Notes: generated by a model from the letters alone, not told the origin. Positions 26,230 through 35,333 are shown, numbered from the stretch's first letter. The stretch is 41,179 nucleotides of DNA from Corallococcus sp. (GCA_023667435.1 JAMPAB010000002.1:1-41179), one strand, 5' to 3'. Program-made: numbers and translations.

Positions 26230-26967
26230 TCAGTTGTAATATACCTTTTCCAAAGTAAGTCCTTTTGCAGGCATAGTTTTGTATTTCGGCTTCGTCCCGT
26301 TCAAAGCTTTTACGACGTCGTCAGTACTGTATCTGCCCTTGCCTATCTCAGTAAGCAAACCGCACATATTGCGTACCTGATTATACAAAAACGCATTGCC
26401 GTTTACGGTAAAATAAACGGTACCGTCGGCATTTTCCGTCACATCGAAACTGTTTACCTTGCGCGTCGTTCCTTTCAGATTACTGCCCGTATTTTGAAAC
26501 GCCGCGAAATCGTGTTCGCCGACAAACAGCGCCGCAGCGCGCTTCATTGCGGAAACGTCGAGCGGTTTGTATACCTGCGTATGATTGACGTCCAACGTCG
26601 GACGACGTACGGCGGAAACGTATATACGGTAACAGTACGTCTTCGATACGGCGGAAAACCGCGCGTCGAAACCGTCGTCGACAAACTCGGCGTCCGTTAC
26701 GGCAACGGAAGACGGCAAGGAAAGATTAACTCCCAAACACAGCTTGTAAAGATTGACTTCTTTGTCCGTGACAAAGTGTGCCGTCTGCCCCTTTGCATGG
26801 ACGCCTACGTCCGTTCTGCCCGCAGCATAAATACGCACGAATTCACAATCGAAGTATTTGCCCAAAGCGCGCTCTACCGCGTCCTGGACGGAGTTGCCGT
26901 TCGTCTGACTTTGCCAACCGCAAAAGTCGGTTCCAACGTATTCTATTGTAAGTTTGATTTTTGACAT
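26230..26967 (-). CDS. truA: tRNA pseudouridine(38-40) synthase
   Basis: The 245-residue enzyme isomerises uridines 38-40 in the tRNA anticodon stem. It begins KIKLTIEYVGTDFCGWQSQ, has the catalytic Asp53 in AGRTDVGVHA, the Tyr-containing SKTYCYRIY, and the C-terminal block NAFLYNQVRNMCGLLTEIGKG that holds the RNA-binding Arg. It ends at TGA with TAA right behind it. I see no ribosome binding site; its ATG lies one base after the TAA of the preceding membrane-protein gene, so it probably relies on ribosomes finishing that gene. Any frame change in that gene could therefore affect truA. Confidence 0.95.
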   Translation of the reverse strand: MSKIKLTIEYVGTDFCGWQSQTNGNSVQDAVERALGKYFDCEFVRIYAAGRTDVGVHAKGQTAHFVTDKEVNLYKLCLGVNLSLPSSVAVTDAEFVDDGFDARFSAVSKTYCYRIYVSAVRRPTLDVNHTQVYKPLDVSAMKRAAALFVGEHDFAAFQNTGSNLKGTTRKVNSFDVTENADGTVYFTVNGNAFLYNQVRNMCGLLTEIGKGRYSTDDVVKALNGTKPKYKTMPAKGLTLEKVYYN

Positions 26968-26968
26968 A

Positions 26969-27560
26969 TTACAATTTGCTTTGTCCTAAATTGATCAACT
27001 TCGAATCCACTCGTTTGTATTGCAATGCCAACGCCAAAACATTGAGCGCTACCGCAATTAACGCAAAAAACTGCGGAATTATGAGTACGGCGAATAGCGG
27101 TATTATTTTGGCGGAAACCGTCGCAAATTGCAATACTGCGTAACATATCGAACCAGTACATAAAAATACAATTTCACATGGAATTTGTATTTTAAGAAGA
27201 CCTTTGTTCATAAATTTACACTGAATACACAGCGACCCCGAAACGGCAAACGGAATAGGAGTTATTTTAGGAAATTTGCCTTCATTATCTATTCTTGCCC
27301 AACACAATACCGCCGTCATCAACGCAACGGAACAAATAATTATTCCCAAGCAGTGCAAACTTTGAATTTCTCCCGCATTGATCATCAGAGCGCAGAATCG
27401 ATATTCCTCCGTATCCTTCCAAAGGATATCGAATTCGTTGGAACCGACAATGCCTTCGTAATTAACTACGCGCAAAACCGCAAATACACAACAGACGCAA
27501 GCAAGCGCTATAATTAAAGAGCAAATTACTACTATAATAATTTGAACGCTTTTTTTTCAT
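26969..27560 (-). CDS. Multi-pass membrane protein, out of frame after its start at an A8 tract
   Basis: The ATG at 27560 has an AGGAAAAGAG site just upstream and is followed by eight A residues. Read as written, the frame stops after 32 codons. With seven A residues it would open into 196 codons ending at 26969, with an N-terminal helix that starts MKKSVQIIIVVICSLIIALA and further hydrophobic segments at about residues 68-88, 130-147 and 150-182. The body of the protein is in the frame from a TTG at 27475 downward, which alone has no ribosome binding site. The family is unknown. The TAA is one base from the truA ATG, suggesting coupling. The A tract may be a sequencing error, a phase-variable site, or a place where polymerase slips. 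Confidence 0.6.
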
Positions 27561-27722
27561 AACTCTTTTCCTGTTTAATAATACGGTATTACTGACTTAT
27601 GTCATGCTGTTATACAACAAGTCGTCGACGTTTAACTTGCGGGCAACTTGCTTTCGACTGCTATTATACCGCGCATCGCGTCGGCAACAGTGTATCGCAA
27701 TAATCGTTACTTGCGCGCGATA

Positions 27723-28583
27723 TTAAAAATATAACCAGTTTATTCCGTTGTACTGCAACCAGCTTACGTCCGCCCACTGCGACTTCATTCCGTATACGAC
27801 GAACACCGTCACGAAAAACAGCAACGTTACAAGCGCGCCGACCAAATCTCTCCAACCGAGTTTCATCACGCGCATTTGAGTGCGTTTCGTCGCGCCCTCG
27901 TAGCAGCGGCTGTTCATTGCGTTTGCAAGTTCCTCCGCCCTGCGGAAACCGCCCACAAGCAGCGGAATCAAAATAGGAACGAACGCTTTGGCGCGGCGGA
28001 CAAGACCTCCCGTATCGAAATCGGCGCCTCTTGCTTTCTGCGCGCGTATAATTCTGTCCGTTTCTTCCAAAAGGCTGGGAATAAACGACAGCGTAAGGCT
28101 CATAATGAGCGCGAGTTCGTGTACGGGAAATCTGATTACTCTAAGCGGTTTGAGAAGACTTTCGATTGCGTGAGTTAGGTCTACGGGGGTTGTCGTCAAC
28201 ATCAACAGGCTCGACCCCACAACCAAATACACTAAGCGCAGGAACATTTTCGCCGCGTAAATCAACCCACCGTCGGTGATTACGATGAACTTCCACTCGA
28301 CAAGAACGTTGCCGTCCCTGTTGAAGAAAATATTGAGTACCACCGTGAGCAACAGCAGAAATATTATGCCTTTAACCGATCTCAAAACAGAGCGCAGAGG
28401 CACTTTCGACGCGGCGATGAGCATAACCAAAAACAGCGTAACGAACGCGAATCCGACAAAACTGATTACGAAGAAAATTCCCACCATAAACAGCAGGCAC
28501 AGAATAAGTTTTATCCGCGCGTCCATCCTATGTATGAACGAATCGGCAGGATAATACTGCCCGAAGGTTACGTCTTTAAGCAT
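27723..28583 (-). CDS. ecfT: ECF transporter transmembrane component EcfT
   Basis: The 286-residue protein is the shared membrane subunit of ECF vitamin importers. It starts with the family's GQYYPADSFIHRMDARIKLIL; has about six helices; and carries the cytoplasmic coupling motif ESLLKPLRVIRFPVHELALI followed by QKARGADF, the Ala-Arg-Gly motif that docks on the ATPases, and the second coupling stretch FRRAEELANAMNSRCYEG. The start follows GGAGG and overlaps the end of ecfA2 by 8 bases. No substrate-binding S subunit is encoded nearby, so this is a shared (group II) module serving S subunits elsewhere. Confidence 0.96.
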   Translation of the reverse strand: MLKDVTFGQYYPADSFIHRMDARIKLILCLLFMVGIFFVISFVGFAFVTLFLVMLIAASKVPLRSVLRSVKGIIFLLLLTVVLNIFFNRDGNVLVEWKFIVITDGGLIYAAKMFLRLVYLVVGSSLLMLTTTPVDLTHAIESLLKPLRVIRFPVHELALIMSLTLSFIPSLLEETDRIIRAQKARGADFDTGGLVRRAKAFVPILIPLLVGGFRRAEELANAMNSRCYEGATKRTQMRVMKLGWRDLVGALVTLLFFVTVFVVYGMKSQWADVSWLQYNGINWLYF

Positions 28584-29493
28584 CGCCGCCTCCGTACAGT
28601 TTCATTACCGCCTCGTACACGGATTCGACGGTTTTGCACCCGTCGGGAATCGGATACCCGCGCCGTTCCAGTTCGTTTGCAAACTTAGCCATATGAGGAA
28701 TTTCGAGATTCATGGAAACAATCTCGTCTTCTTTGCGGAACAGCTCGCGCGGAGAATCATCGTAAGCTACTTTACCGTCGCAGAACACTATTATTCTGTC
28801 GGCGTTTTCGTAGACTTCGTTCATATCGTGCGAAACCATTACGACCGTTACGCCCTGTTCCTTATTGAGAGCGGACACTATTGACAGAATTTCCTTTTTG
28901 CCGCGCGGATCCAACCCTGCGGTAGGCTCGTCTAAAACGAGGATCTTCGGCTGCATGGCAAGCACTCCCGCAAGGGCTACGCGCCGTTTTTCGCCGCCCG
29001 ACAAATCGAACGGAGACTTTGCCTTAACCTTGTCGAAATCCAGTCCGACAAGTTCTAAGGCGGACCTAGCCATCTCTACGCGTTTATCCTTGTCTATGCC
29101 GGAATTTTTCAGTCCGAAACACACGTCTTCGAGCACGGTATCGGCAAAGAGCTGATATTCGGGATATTGAAACACCATCCCCACATCGCCGCGCAACGCT
29201 TTAAGTTCCACCTTTTTAGCGGACAGATTGTATTGCAAAACGTACAGCCCTCCGTTTTGCACGCGTATAAGCGCGTTTAAATGCTGTACGAACGTTGTTT
29301 TGCCGCTTCCCGTACGTCCTACGACGGCGACGAACTCTCCGCGATTTACCGTTAATTCGACGTTATCCAACGCCTGCTTTGCAAAAGGCGCTTTGGGATT
29401 ATAAGTAAAACAGAGATTTCTCGCTGCAATCGCGGTCGTGCCGTCCGAAACTTCCTTAGGAAGCGTTACTGCCTTTTTGTCAGATTTCGACAT
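28576..29493 (-). CDS. ecfA2: ECF transporter ATP-binding protein EcfA2
   Basis: The 305-residue ATPase has an extra N-terminal tail of about 20 residues, the CFTYNPKAPFAKQALDNV segment typical of EcfA2, Walker A GRTGSGKTT (59-67), signature LSGGEKRRVALAGVLA, Walker B KILVLDEPTAGLD, and the switch His in VVMVSHDMNE. It pairs with EcfA1 to power uptake through EcfT. Its start overlaps ecfA1 by 28 bases and follows GGGAGGGGAAG. The C-terminal region (PHMAKFANELERRGYPIP) matches the EcfA dimer domain. Confidence 0.95.
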   Translation of the reverse strand: MSKSDKKAVTLPKEVSDGTTAIAARNLCFTYNPKAPFAKQALDNVELTVNRGEFVAVVGRTGSGKTTFVQHLNALIRVQNGGLYVLQYNLSAKKVELKALRGDVGMVFQYPEYQLFADTVLEDVCFGLKNSGIDKDKRVEMARSALELVGLDFDKVKAKSPFDLSGGEKRRVALAGVLAMQPKILVLDEPTAGLDPRGKKEILSIVSALNKEQGVTVVMVSHDMNEVYENADRIIVFCDGKVAYDDSPRELFRKEDEIVSMNLEIPHMAKFANELERRGYPIPDGCKTVESVYEAVMKLYGGGDA

Positions 29494-30323
29494 ACTTCCC
29501 CTCCCAACTCGGCAGCGTCAAGACAATGCGCGTTTACGTCCAACCCCGCGTTTACGAGCATTTTTGCAAGCGTCACGGATCGCGGTGCTTCCAGACCTAC
29601 GCTTTTAAGCAACTCTTCGTCGTCGAATATTTCCATAGGTTTGCCTGTTTTTACGACGCGTCCGCCGCTCATAACGACGACCTCGTCGCACCCGACGACT
29701 TCCTCCATAAAATGCGTAATCAATATGACGGTCATTCCGCTTTCGTTAAGCTTGTGCGCGACGTCAAGAACTTCGCGTCTGCCTTGCGGATCGAGCATTG
29801 CGGTCGATTCGTCGAAAACTATGATTTTGGGACGTATTGCCAACGCGCCCGCTATCGCGATACGCTGTTTCTGACCGCCCGACAGCTTGTGAGGAGACCT
29901 CTTTGCGTATTCCGTCATACCCACTTGTTCCAATGCGCCGTAAACTCTTTCGACAATCTCCGGCTGCGGTATTCCCAGATTTTCCGGCCCGAACGCGACG
30001 TCTTCCTCCACTATGCTCGCAACCATCTGATTGTCGGGATTTTGAAAAACCATTCCGACGTTTTTGCGAATTTCGAATATGTTCTTTTTGTCGGCGGTGT
30101 TCATACCCGCCACGACGACTTCTCCCTCCGACGGCAGCAACAATCCGTTAAGCAATTTGGCAAGAGTGGACTTGCCGCAGCCGTTGTGTCCGACAAGCGC
30201 GACAAAAGACCCCTCCTCGATAGAAAGAGTCACTCCGACGACGCCCGTCGCTTTACCGACTGCGCCGTTGTCATCGTATGTTTTGTAATAGTAACCGACG
30301 TTATTCAATGTGATGATATCCAT
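29466..30323 (-). CDS. ecfA1: ECF transporter ATP-binding protein EcfA1
   Basis: The 285-residue ATPase has Walker A GHNGCGKST (45-53), signature KLSGGQKQRIAIAGALA, and Walker B KIIVFDESTAMLD, in which the usual Pro after the Glu is a Ser, as in many EcfA1 proteins. The switch His is in ILITHFMEE, and the C-terminal EcfA domain includes LEAPRSVTLAKML. It is the first gene of the ecfA1-ecfA2-ecfT overlap group. The start follows AAGGACGAAGG. A weak possible promoter (TTGAGC, 16 bases, TAACAT) lies upstream on the minus strand. Confidence 0.95.
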   Translation of the reverse strand: MDIITLNNVGYYYKTYDDNGAVGKATGVVGVTLSIEEGSFVALVGHNGCGKSTLAKLLNGLLLPSEGEVVVAGMNTADKKNIFEIRKNVGMVFQNPDNQMVASIVEEDVAFGPENLGIPQPEIVERVYGALEQVGMTEYAKRSPHKLSGGQKQRIAIAGALAIRPKIIVFDESTAMLDPQGRREVLDVAHKLNESGMTVILITHFMEEVVGCDEVVVMSGGRVVKTGKPMEIFDDEELLKSVGLEAPRSVTLAKMLVNAGLDVNAHCLDAAELGGEVCRNLTKRQ

Positions 30324-30416
30324 AGCCTTCGTCCTTTTTGGTATACCTCGTTTACGTCTTATGTTACGCGATTCGGATTTCCGCTCAAACAGACAGGTTC
30401 AATCAATATGCTGCGA

Positions 30417-31217
30417 TTACATCGCGTACGTTTGCAACCACCTGTCTATACGAACCTCGTCGACGTCGTATTCCTGCAATAAAAAGTTCTTTACCGTCTT
30501 GTATTTACGGATAATCTTGTTGTAACAGGTATCGAAATACCCCATTTCTACGTCGCCCGTCATTTTTAATATTTTACGGTATTTGTCGTAATGCTTGTAT
30601 TCGGAAAACTGTTGCATAAACTTTTCGCTGCTTTCCGCGCGGTAAAAATTAGACAGCATATAATCGTTTTTTACCGTTTCCATATCCGCGCCCAACGCCA
30701 GCAAAATCAACATACTGGCAACGCCCGTTCTGTCCTTTCCTGCAGTGCAATGAAACAGCAGCGTTTTCCCTTCGTCCATCGCCTCGAAGATTTTACGGTA
30801 AGCGGGATTGTTGAACGGGAACTTGCGGTACAATCGCTTAAAAAGCCAACGAAACGCTCCGCGCGAAAACGCCGACGGCAACCAAACGGGAATCATCTTA
30901 ACAACGCTGTCGGGTTTTACCGCCATTTTTCTGCGAGAGCGGACGGCGGGTATATTGTAGTACGTCGCGTTGCAAGGCACGTAATCGGGTTTGCTGTCCA
31001 CTTCGTCCTGCGAGCGCAAATCGAAAATACAATTTATGCCCAGCTTATCCAGTTCGCTTTTGTCGGAGTCCGTCAATCCGAACAATTCGCCCGAACGGAA
31101 AATCATCCCGTCGCAAAGGACGCGCCCGTCGCTCAAAACAATGCCGCCCAAATCGCGGAAATTGTCGATATTTATAGCAGCGTACTTTACGCCGAAATCT
31201 TTTTGCTTGTAGTACAT
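30417..31217 (-). CDS. Tyrosine/serine protein phosphatase (Y_phosphatase3 family)
   Basis: The 266-residue protein has the Cys-based phosphatase loop HCTAGKDRTG with Cys157 as nucleophile and Arg163 as phosphate binder; the Lys-Asp between them is typical of the bacterial Y_phosphatase3/DSP-like group. Earlier blocks also fit: NFRDLGG at about 19-25, the IFRSGELFGLTDSD segment, and IFDLRSQDEV with the general acid region. No signal peptide is seen, so it should act in the cytosol, on phosphoproteins or possibly phosphoinositide-like substrates. The start has AGGAAACGA upstream. It lies 93 bases before ecfA1; a functional link is not evident. Confidence 0.88.
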   Translation of the reverse strand: MYYKQKDFGVKYAAINIDNFRDLGGIVLSDGRVLCDGMIFRSGELFGLTDSDKSELDKLGINCIFDLRSQDEVDSKPDYVPCNATYYNIPAVRSRRKMAVKPDSVVKMIPVWLPSAFSRGAFRWLFKRLYRKFPFNNPAYRKIFEAMDEGKTLLFHCTAGKDRTGVASMLILLALGADMETVKNDYMLSNFYRAESSEKFMQQFSEYKHYDKYRKILKMTGDVEMGYFDTCYNKIIRKYKTVKNFLLQEYDVDEVRIDRWLQTYAM

Positions 31218-31345
31218 TCGTTTCCTTTATCCCATAGTTTCAAAAATTCTGTCAACAAACTACGCAAGCAACAGCGTTTTCGTCAAACGGGTTTTAGATT
31301 TTTATTATATTTGTATTCGAACCGCAACGCGTTTTTTTTACAGTA

Positions 31346-32764
31346 TCAGTTTCTTTTGCCGCCTAAGGACTGAACCCAGCCGGAAGTATTTTCCGATGCG
31401 AACCATATCGTTACGGTAGAATACGAATTCGGTTCGTCGTCGTACACTATTTGAACGTTTTCGAATTCCTTCTGCGTACCGCGATAGGAAATCAGAACGG
31501 AGCCGCAGTTAAAGAAAGCTCCGACGCCTATCCTTTCAACGCTTTTGGGAATTACGAACGATTGCAAAAATACGCAGTGCGAAAACGCCTCTTTACCGAT
31601 ACTTTCCAACTCGCTCGAATCGATATCGCGAAACTCCACCGTTTCGAGATAATCGCAGCTTGAAAACGCGTACGCGCCCAACTCTTTTACGCTGCCGGGC
31701 AATATTACAATCGTAAGCGCCGCGCAGCCTTCGAAGGCGCTTTCCCCTATCGAGGTTATTCCGTACGGAATATTTACGGAAGATTTGCTCCTGCAACCCT
31801 TAAACGCGCCTTCGCCTATCGCGGTTGCGGTAGACGGTATTTCGGACGTTTTGCAACCTGCGACAACGACGTTGCCCAAATTGCTGTATTCTATTATGCA
31901 ATTACCTTCGCTACGGTATTTGGAGTTGCCCTGAGCCACTTTCATCTCTTCCAAAGCAACGCAGCCGGAAAATGCGCAGACGCCTATTTTGGCGACTTTT
32001 GACGGTATGGTAACGGAAGTAAAAGCGATACAGCCTGAAAACGCCGTTTCGCATATTTCCGTCAGATTCGACGGCAACGTAACGTTTGAAAGCGCTTTGC
32101 AATCGTAAAATGCGCGTATTCCGATAGACGTCACGCCCGACGGTATTCGTATGTTTTCAAGCGCCGTACATTCGTTAAACGCATAATCGGGAATACTTGT
32201 CAGATTGGCGGACAGAGTAACGTTTTTCAACGAGGAGCATCTGTCGAACGCGTTTACGCCTATACTCGTAACGGAATCGGGAATATAAACGTCGGTAATG
32301 CTCTTGTTTTGGAACGCTCTGTCCTCTATGCCTACGACGGGCAGACCTTCGTAACGATCGGGAATTATTATTTGTTTGCTTGTGACGGTTCCCAAACCGA
32401 CGACGGAATACGAAACGTCGTTTACCGCTTTATATAACAGACTTTCCGTAGGCGCGTACGTCCATTTTGCGTATAGCGTTAAATTGCTTTGCACTTTGTT
32501 TTTGTCGAAATACCAATGATTGGTAAGACGCGCGTCGGAATACCAACCGTCGAACGTATAACCGAACCTCGTAGGAGACTCGGGTTCGTCGATTAAGCTG
32601 TTATACGGAACGTTTTCGACGGCGTCAATCGTTCCCTCTCCCCCGTTAAGATCGAAAGTAACCGTGTACGTTTCCTTCTTTTTGCAAGCGGAAAACGCCG
32701 TAAACGATACGGTAAGCGTAATAATCAATATCGTCAATATTAAATTACGAGTGAATTTTTTCAT
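31346..32764 (-). CDS. BspA-type leucine-rich repeat (LRR_5) lipoprotein
   Basis: The 472-residue protein has a lipoprotein signal with lipobox FSAC at residues 23-26. An InlB/Flg_new-type beta repeat (about 31-100: YTVTFDLNGGEG, GYTFDGWYSD, LTLYAKW) comes next. Then about ten LRR_5 repeats (about 130-440) have the pattern I-P..V..IG..AF..C..L..V.LP. The repeats are cut by a short island around NSKYRSEGNCIIEYSN. Such BspA-like proteins bind host or matrix proteins. The start follows AGGAA. A TTGACA-18-TATAAT promoter lies about 55 bases upstream. No clear terminator is seen after it. Confidence 0.92.
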   Translation of the reverse strand: MKKFTRNLILTILIITLTVSFTAFSACKKKETYTVTFDLNGGEGTIDAVENVPYNSLIDEPESPTRFGYTFDGWYSDARLTNHWYFDKNKVQSNLTLYAKWTYAPTESLLYKAVNDVSYSVVGLGTVTSKQIIIPDRYEGLPVVGIEDRAFQNKSITDVYIPDSVTSIGVNAFDRCSSLKNVTLSANLTSIPDYAFNECTALENIRIPSGVTSIGIRAFYDCKALSNVTLPSNLTEICETAFSGCIAFTSVTIPSKVAKIGVCAFSGCVALEEMKVAQGNSKYRSEGNCIIEYSNLGNVVVAGCKTSEIPSTATAIGEGAFKGCRSKSSVNIPYGITSIGESAFEGCAALTIVILPGSVKELGAYAFSSCDYLETVEFRDIDSSELESIGKEAFSHCVFLQSFVIPKSVERIGVGAFFNCGSVLISYRGTQKEFENVQIVYDDEPNSYSTVTIWFASENTSGWVQSLGGKRN

Positions 32765-32819
32765 TGGCTATTCCTCGCCTTACTATAAGGTTTTAATTAA
32801 AATTTATATAGATAGTTAA

Positions 32820-32849
32820 ATTATACCCTCATTTTTAAAAAAATGTCAA
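32820..32849 (-). promoter_or_regulatory. Sigma-A promoter of the LRR lipoprotein
   Basis: On the minus strand TTGACA (32849-32844) and TATAAT (32825-32820) are separated by 18 bases. The start site should be near 32813. A small hairpin CCTTA/TAAGG lies just before the ribosome binding site. Confidence 0.8.
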
Positions 32850-32967
32850 CCGTTATATCGCACTAGCCGTAAAGCGCTCGGTCGGTTTGACGTTTTTCGC
32901 CCTTACCGTTATGCAAAGTCAGTCTAAACGGTCTCTCTTTACGCAACAAACAATTTGAACAGGTAAT

Positions 32968-32996
32968 TTGACAAAATACTTTAAAAAGAATATAAT
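32968..32996 (+). promoter_or_regulatory. Consensus promoter of rnpB
   Basis: TTGACA (32968-32973), 17 bases, TATAAT (32991-32996): a perfect match, with the RNA 5' end expected near 33003. Confidence 0.93.
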
Positions 32997-33000
32997 CGTA

Positions 33001-33340
33001 TTGTAAGAGACAGCCGGACGGTTGCGTGGGCGCAAGCTCACGAGGAAAGTCCGAGCACCGCAGAGCAAGAGCGCAAGCTAACGGCTTGTGAAGGCGACTT
33101 CAAGGAAAGTGCAACAGAAATATACCGCAGCGACAACGCTGTAAGGGTGGAAATGCAGGGTAAGAGCCTACAAACGTTTTGGCGACAACGCGTTCATGTA
33201 AACCCCGCTCGGCGCAAGAAATGAGATCAAATGTCTGCTCGGCATCTCGACATATTCGCTTGAACCCTTCGGTAACGATTGGTCTAGAAAGATAACCGTC
33301 TAATACAGAACTCGGCTTACAGACTGAACTCTTACAAAAT
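33001..33340 (+). ncRNA. rnpB: RNase P RNA component
   Basis: The catalytic RNA removes 5' leaders from tRNA precursors. The conserved core is present: GAGGAAAGTCCGAGC near 33039-33053 (P2/P3-J3/4 side), ACAGAAATA at about 33114, GGTAAGAG at about 33158, and GATAACCG through ACAGAACTCGGCTTACAG (33292-33323) closing P4 and P2. The ends pair as P1: TTGTAAGAG (33001-33009) with CTCTTACAA (33329-33337). It reads like the ancestral class A type common in Clostridia. The 5' and 3' ends are set by the promoter, P1 and the terminator, so they are accurate only to a few bases. Confidence 0.95.
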
Positions 33341-33344
33341 TCAC

Positions 33345-33382
33345 GAGGCTTTCGGGGTAACCGTCCCGAAAGCCTCTTTTTT
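33345..33382 (+). terminator. Intrinsic terminator of rnpB
   Basis: GAGGCTTTCGGG (33345-33356) and CCCGAAAGCCTC (33365-33376) form a 12-bp stem followed by TTTTTT. It lies next to the stop of the opposing gene at 33385 and may serve both strands. Confidence 0.92.
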
Positions 33383-33384
33383 GT

Positions 33385-34002
33385 TTAATCTTCGGTTCTA
33401 TCGGAATTTTCCTCCCGAACGTAAAACGTCTGTTTGGGACCGGTGTCGTTCATAAGCGTAGATTTGTCGCGGTATTTGAACAACAGCAAAAACGCCACCC
33501 ATAAATCGCCTCCGCAACCGCCTACGTGCATACCCAACACAAACGCAGCAAGAATTTTATCGAACGCGGTAGGCAATACGAAGCACAGTACAGTAAACAC
33601 GGGCAGGAAAGTCACAAACGGCGCAAGCACTGCAATCAGCGCGGTTTTTCTGTAAACGTAAATATGAGGAACTCCGCAAAACGCGACGAACAAAGTAAGT
33701 CCGAACGTCAATTTCTGTTTGGTCAACGCTTTATACGCCGCGCCGTGAACCAACTCGTGCAGAATTACATACGATATCATTACTACAATGAAAACAGCCA
33801 AACGTATAAAATTGCCCGTCGCGTCCTCGAAATCTATTATCCCGTCGAGCGGTACGCCTATAATAAAGTAAGCGGAAACGACGCACGCAATCAGGACGAG
33901 CAAGGCTATTAAATTGAGCGTAATACCTATTTTTGCGCTTTTTGCGTCGATTGTTTTAACTAATTTGTAATTCTGAGGTATTTCCGATTCGTAGTTTTTC
34001 AT
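33385..34002 (-). CDS. DUF3267-type membrane zinc metalloprotease-like protein
   Basis: The 205-residue protein has five or so membrane helices and the zincin motif HELVHG at residues 82-87 within a helix (ISYVILHELVHGAAYKALT), with further conserved GVPHIYVYRKTALIAVLAPF and GGDLWVA segments. The pattern matches the DUF3267 group of short M50-like proteins, a putative intramembrane protease family without known substrates. GGDLW may carry the third metal ligand. The start has GAGG 13 bases upstream. It converges with rnpB and is separated from the hexokinase gene by 77 bases. Confidence 0.85.
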   Translation of the reverse strand: MKNYESEIPQNYKLVKTIDAKSAKIGITLNLIALLVLIACVVSAYFIIGVPLDGIIDFEDATGNFIRLAVFIVVMISYVILHELVHGAAYKALTKQKLTFGLTLFVAFCGVPHIYVYRKTALIAVLAPFVTFLPVFTVLCFVLPTAFDKILAAFVLGMHVGGCGGDLWVAFLLLFKYRDKSTLMNDTGPKQTFYVREENSDRTED

Positions 34003-34079
34003 TTTGTGTACGATAACCTCGCGCGTATTTTTTATGTCAATGTTATAATTGCTTTTTCCGTTTCAATCATATTAAAGGC

Positions 34080-35333
34080 TTAAAGAACCATCGTAGCCAT
34101 TAGCGAACCTACCAGGTTCAATTCCTCGCCCTGAACAATTTCGTACGTAATGCCTCTGCCGCCCAAAATGGCAGTCAAGTATTTTTCGAACTGCTCGCGG
34201 TATCCCGTAAGCTTGTTAAACGTCGTGCCTTCGGCAACGACGGCGACGGGCAGAGACTTGTCTTTGCAGGAAGATATTGCCAAAGCGGAATTGACTACGG
34301 CGCCCATTGCGGCGGCGCGCTCTATAAGAACGCGGCAAACGTCTTTTGCAAACTCCGAATCGGAACTGCAATTGAATTTACAGGGAAAAGCTCTGCCGTC
34401 GAGAAAAGCCGATACGTCTTTGAGTTCGAACGGATTGAGCGAAACTTGCTTTTCGAACAGTCCCTCTTTGTCCGCCGCGACAAACGCTTCGCGCATTATA
34501 TCGGCAAGATATTTTCCGCTGGTCATCTTCTCGAACAACTGCTTGTCGGGAACGGCGGTTTTGCTTATAAGCGTCTTGTCGAAGTCTCCCAAAACAAAAC
34601 CGTCGAAATTGCCGCACTCGGTATTGATCAGCATTTTACCCTTAGGTAAGTCTTTTATTTTAACTATGTTTGCACTATCCTCTATGTAACAAACGTTGGT
34701 ACCCGTCCCGTAAATGTAACCCAAATACGCCGAATAACGTTTATCGGACGTCGCCATACCGCCCAGCAAAGTTGCAACCGTATCGTTCAAAACGACGATT
34801 TTGCGTTCCGTATCGCTATAACGTTTGCAGGCGCGCAGCGTTTCTTCCCCTACGCGCGTCCCTATTACTTCGGGCGCGTTTATTTCCTTGCTGAACATCA
34901 CTATTTTACCGTCAACGTCTTTGCCCATATCCACTTGATAGGAAAAGCAAAAACCAATATCGCAAGCCTTGTCTAAATGTTTGGATACCGCTTTTGCGAT
35001 TTCCGAATAAAATTCGTCGCGCGTATACCGCGTTCCGTCGGAGGCGGGCATTGCCGTTTTGTAGATATCCCCTATATGAGGCGCGCCGCATTTGTCGAAA
35101 TAGCCCGTAGCTACCCTCAGATTTGTTCCGCCCGCATCAATCAAAATACGTTTGACGTCGGGTTTGATTTTGCTGCGGTCGAGATCCGTTAAATACGTCG
35201 CTATCATAGGTATGGATTGCGCCCTGCCTTCGAGACCGAGCTTCATTTGCCTTGTAAAATCCGCTATCGTTCCTTCGACGTCGATAACGTCCGCGCTTTG
35301 TCTGTGATTTTTAAGAAATTCTTTCGCCGTCAT
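34080..35333 (-). CDS. Hexokinase of the eukaryotic-type HK family
   Basis: The 417-residue enzyme should phosphorylate glucose or related hexoses with ATP. Motifs in order: DAGGTNLR (66-73, phosphate 1), GFCFSYQVD (128-136, the sugar-binding FSFP-like segment), SKEINAPEVIG (148-158), LNDTVATLLGG with catalytic Asp184, GTGTNVCYIE (209-218, phosphate 2), and ECGNFDGF. The family is unlike the short ROK or GlcK kinases of most bacteria. It resembles eukaryotic hexokinase, and is known in some Clostridia. The ATG overlaps the TGA of the upstream exonuclease as ATGA, so translation is coupled. The functional link to that exonuclease is unclear. Confidence 0.88.
   Translation of the reverse strand: MTAKEFLKNHRQSADVIDVEGTIADFTRQMKLGLEGRAQSIPMIATYLTDLDRSKIKPDVKRILIDAGGTNLRVATGYFDKCGAPHIGDIYKTAMPASDGTRYTRDEFYSEIAKAVSKHLDKACDIGFCFSYQVDMGKDVDGKIVMFSKEINAPEVIGTRVGEETLRACKRYSDTERKIVVLNDTVATLLGGMATSDKRYSAYLGYIYGTGTNVCYIEDSANIVKIKDLPKGKMLINTECGNFDGFVLGDFDKTLISKTAVPDKQLFEKMTSGKYLADIMREAFVAADKEGLFEKQVSLNPFELKDVSAFLDGRAFPCKFNCSSDSEFAKDVCRVLIERAAAMGAVVNSALAISSCKDKSLPVAVVAEGTTFNKLTGYREQFEKYLTAILGGRGITYEIVQGEELNLVGSLMATMVL

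Noticed and set aside
29526-30482. Plus-strand open frame of 318 codons
   Set aside because: It lies antisense to ecfA1, whose motifs are complete. No protein features are seen.
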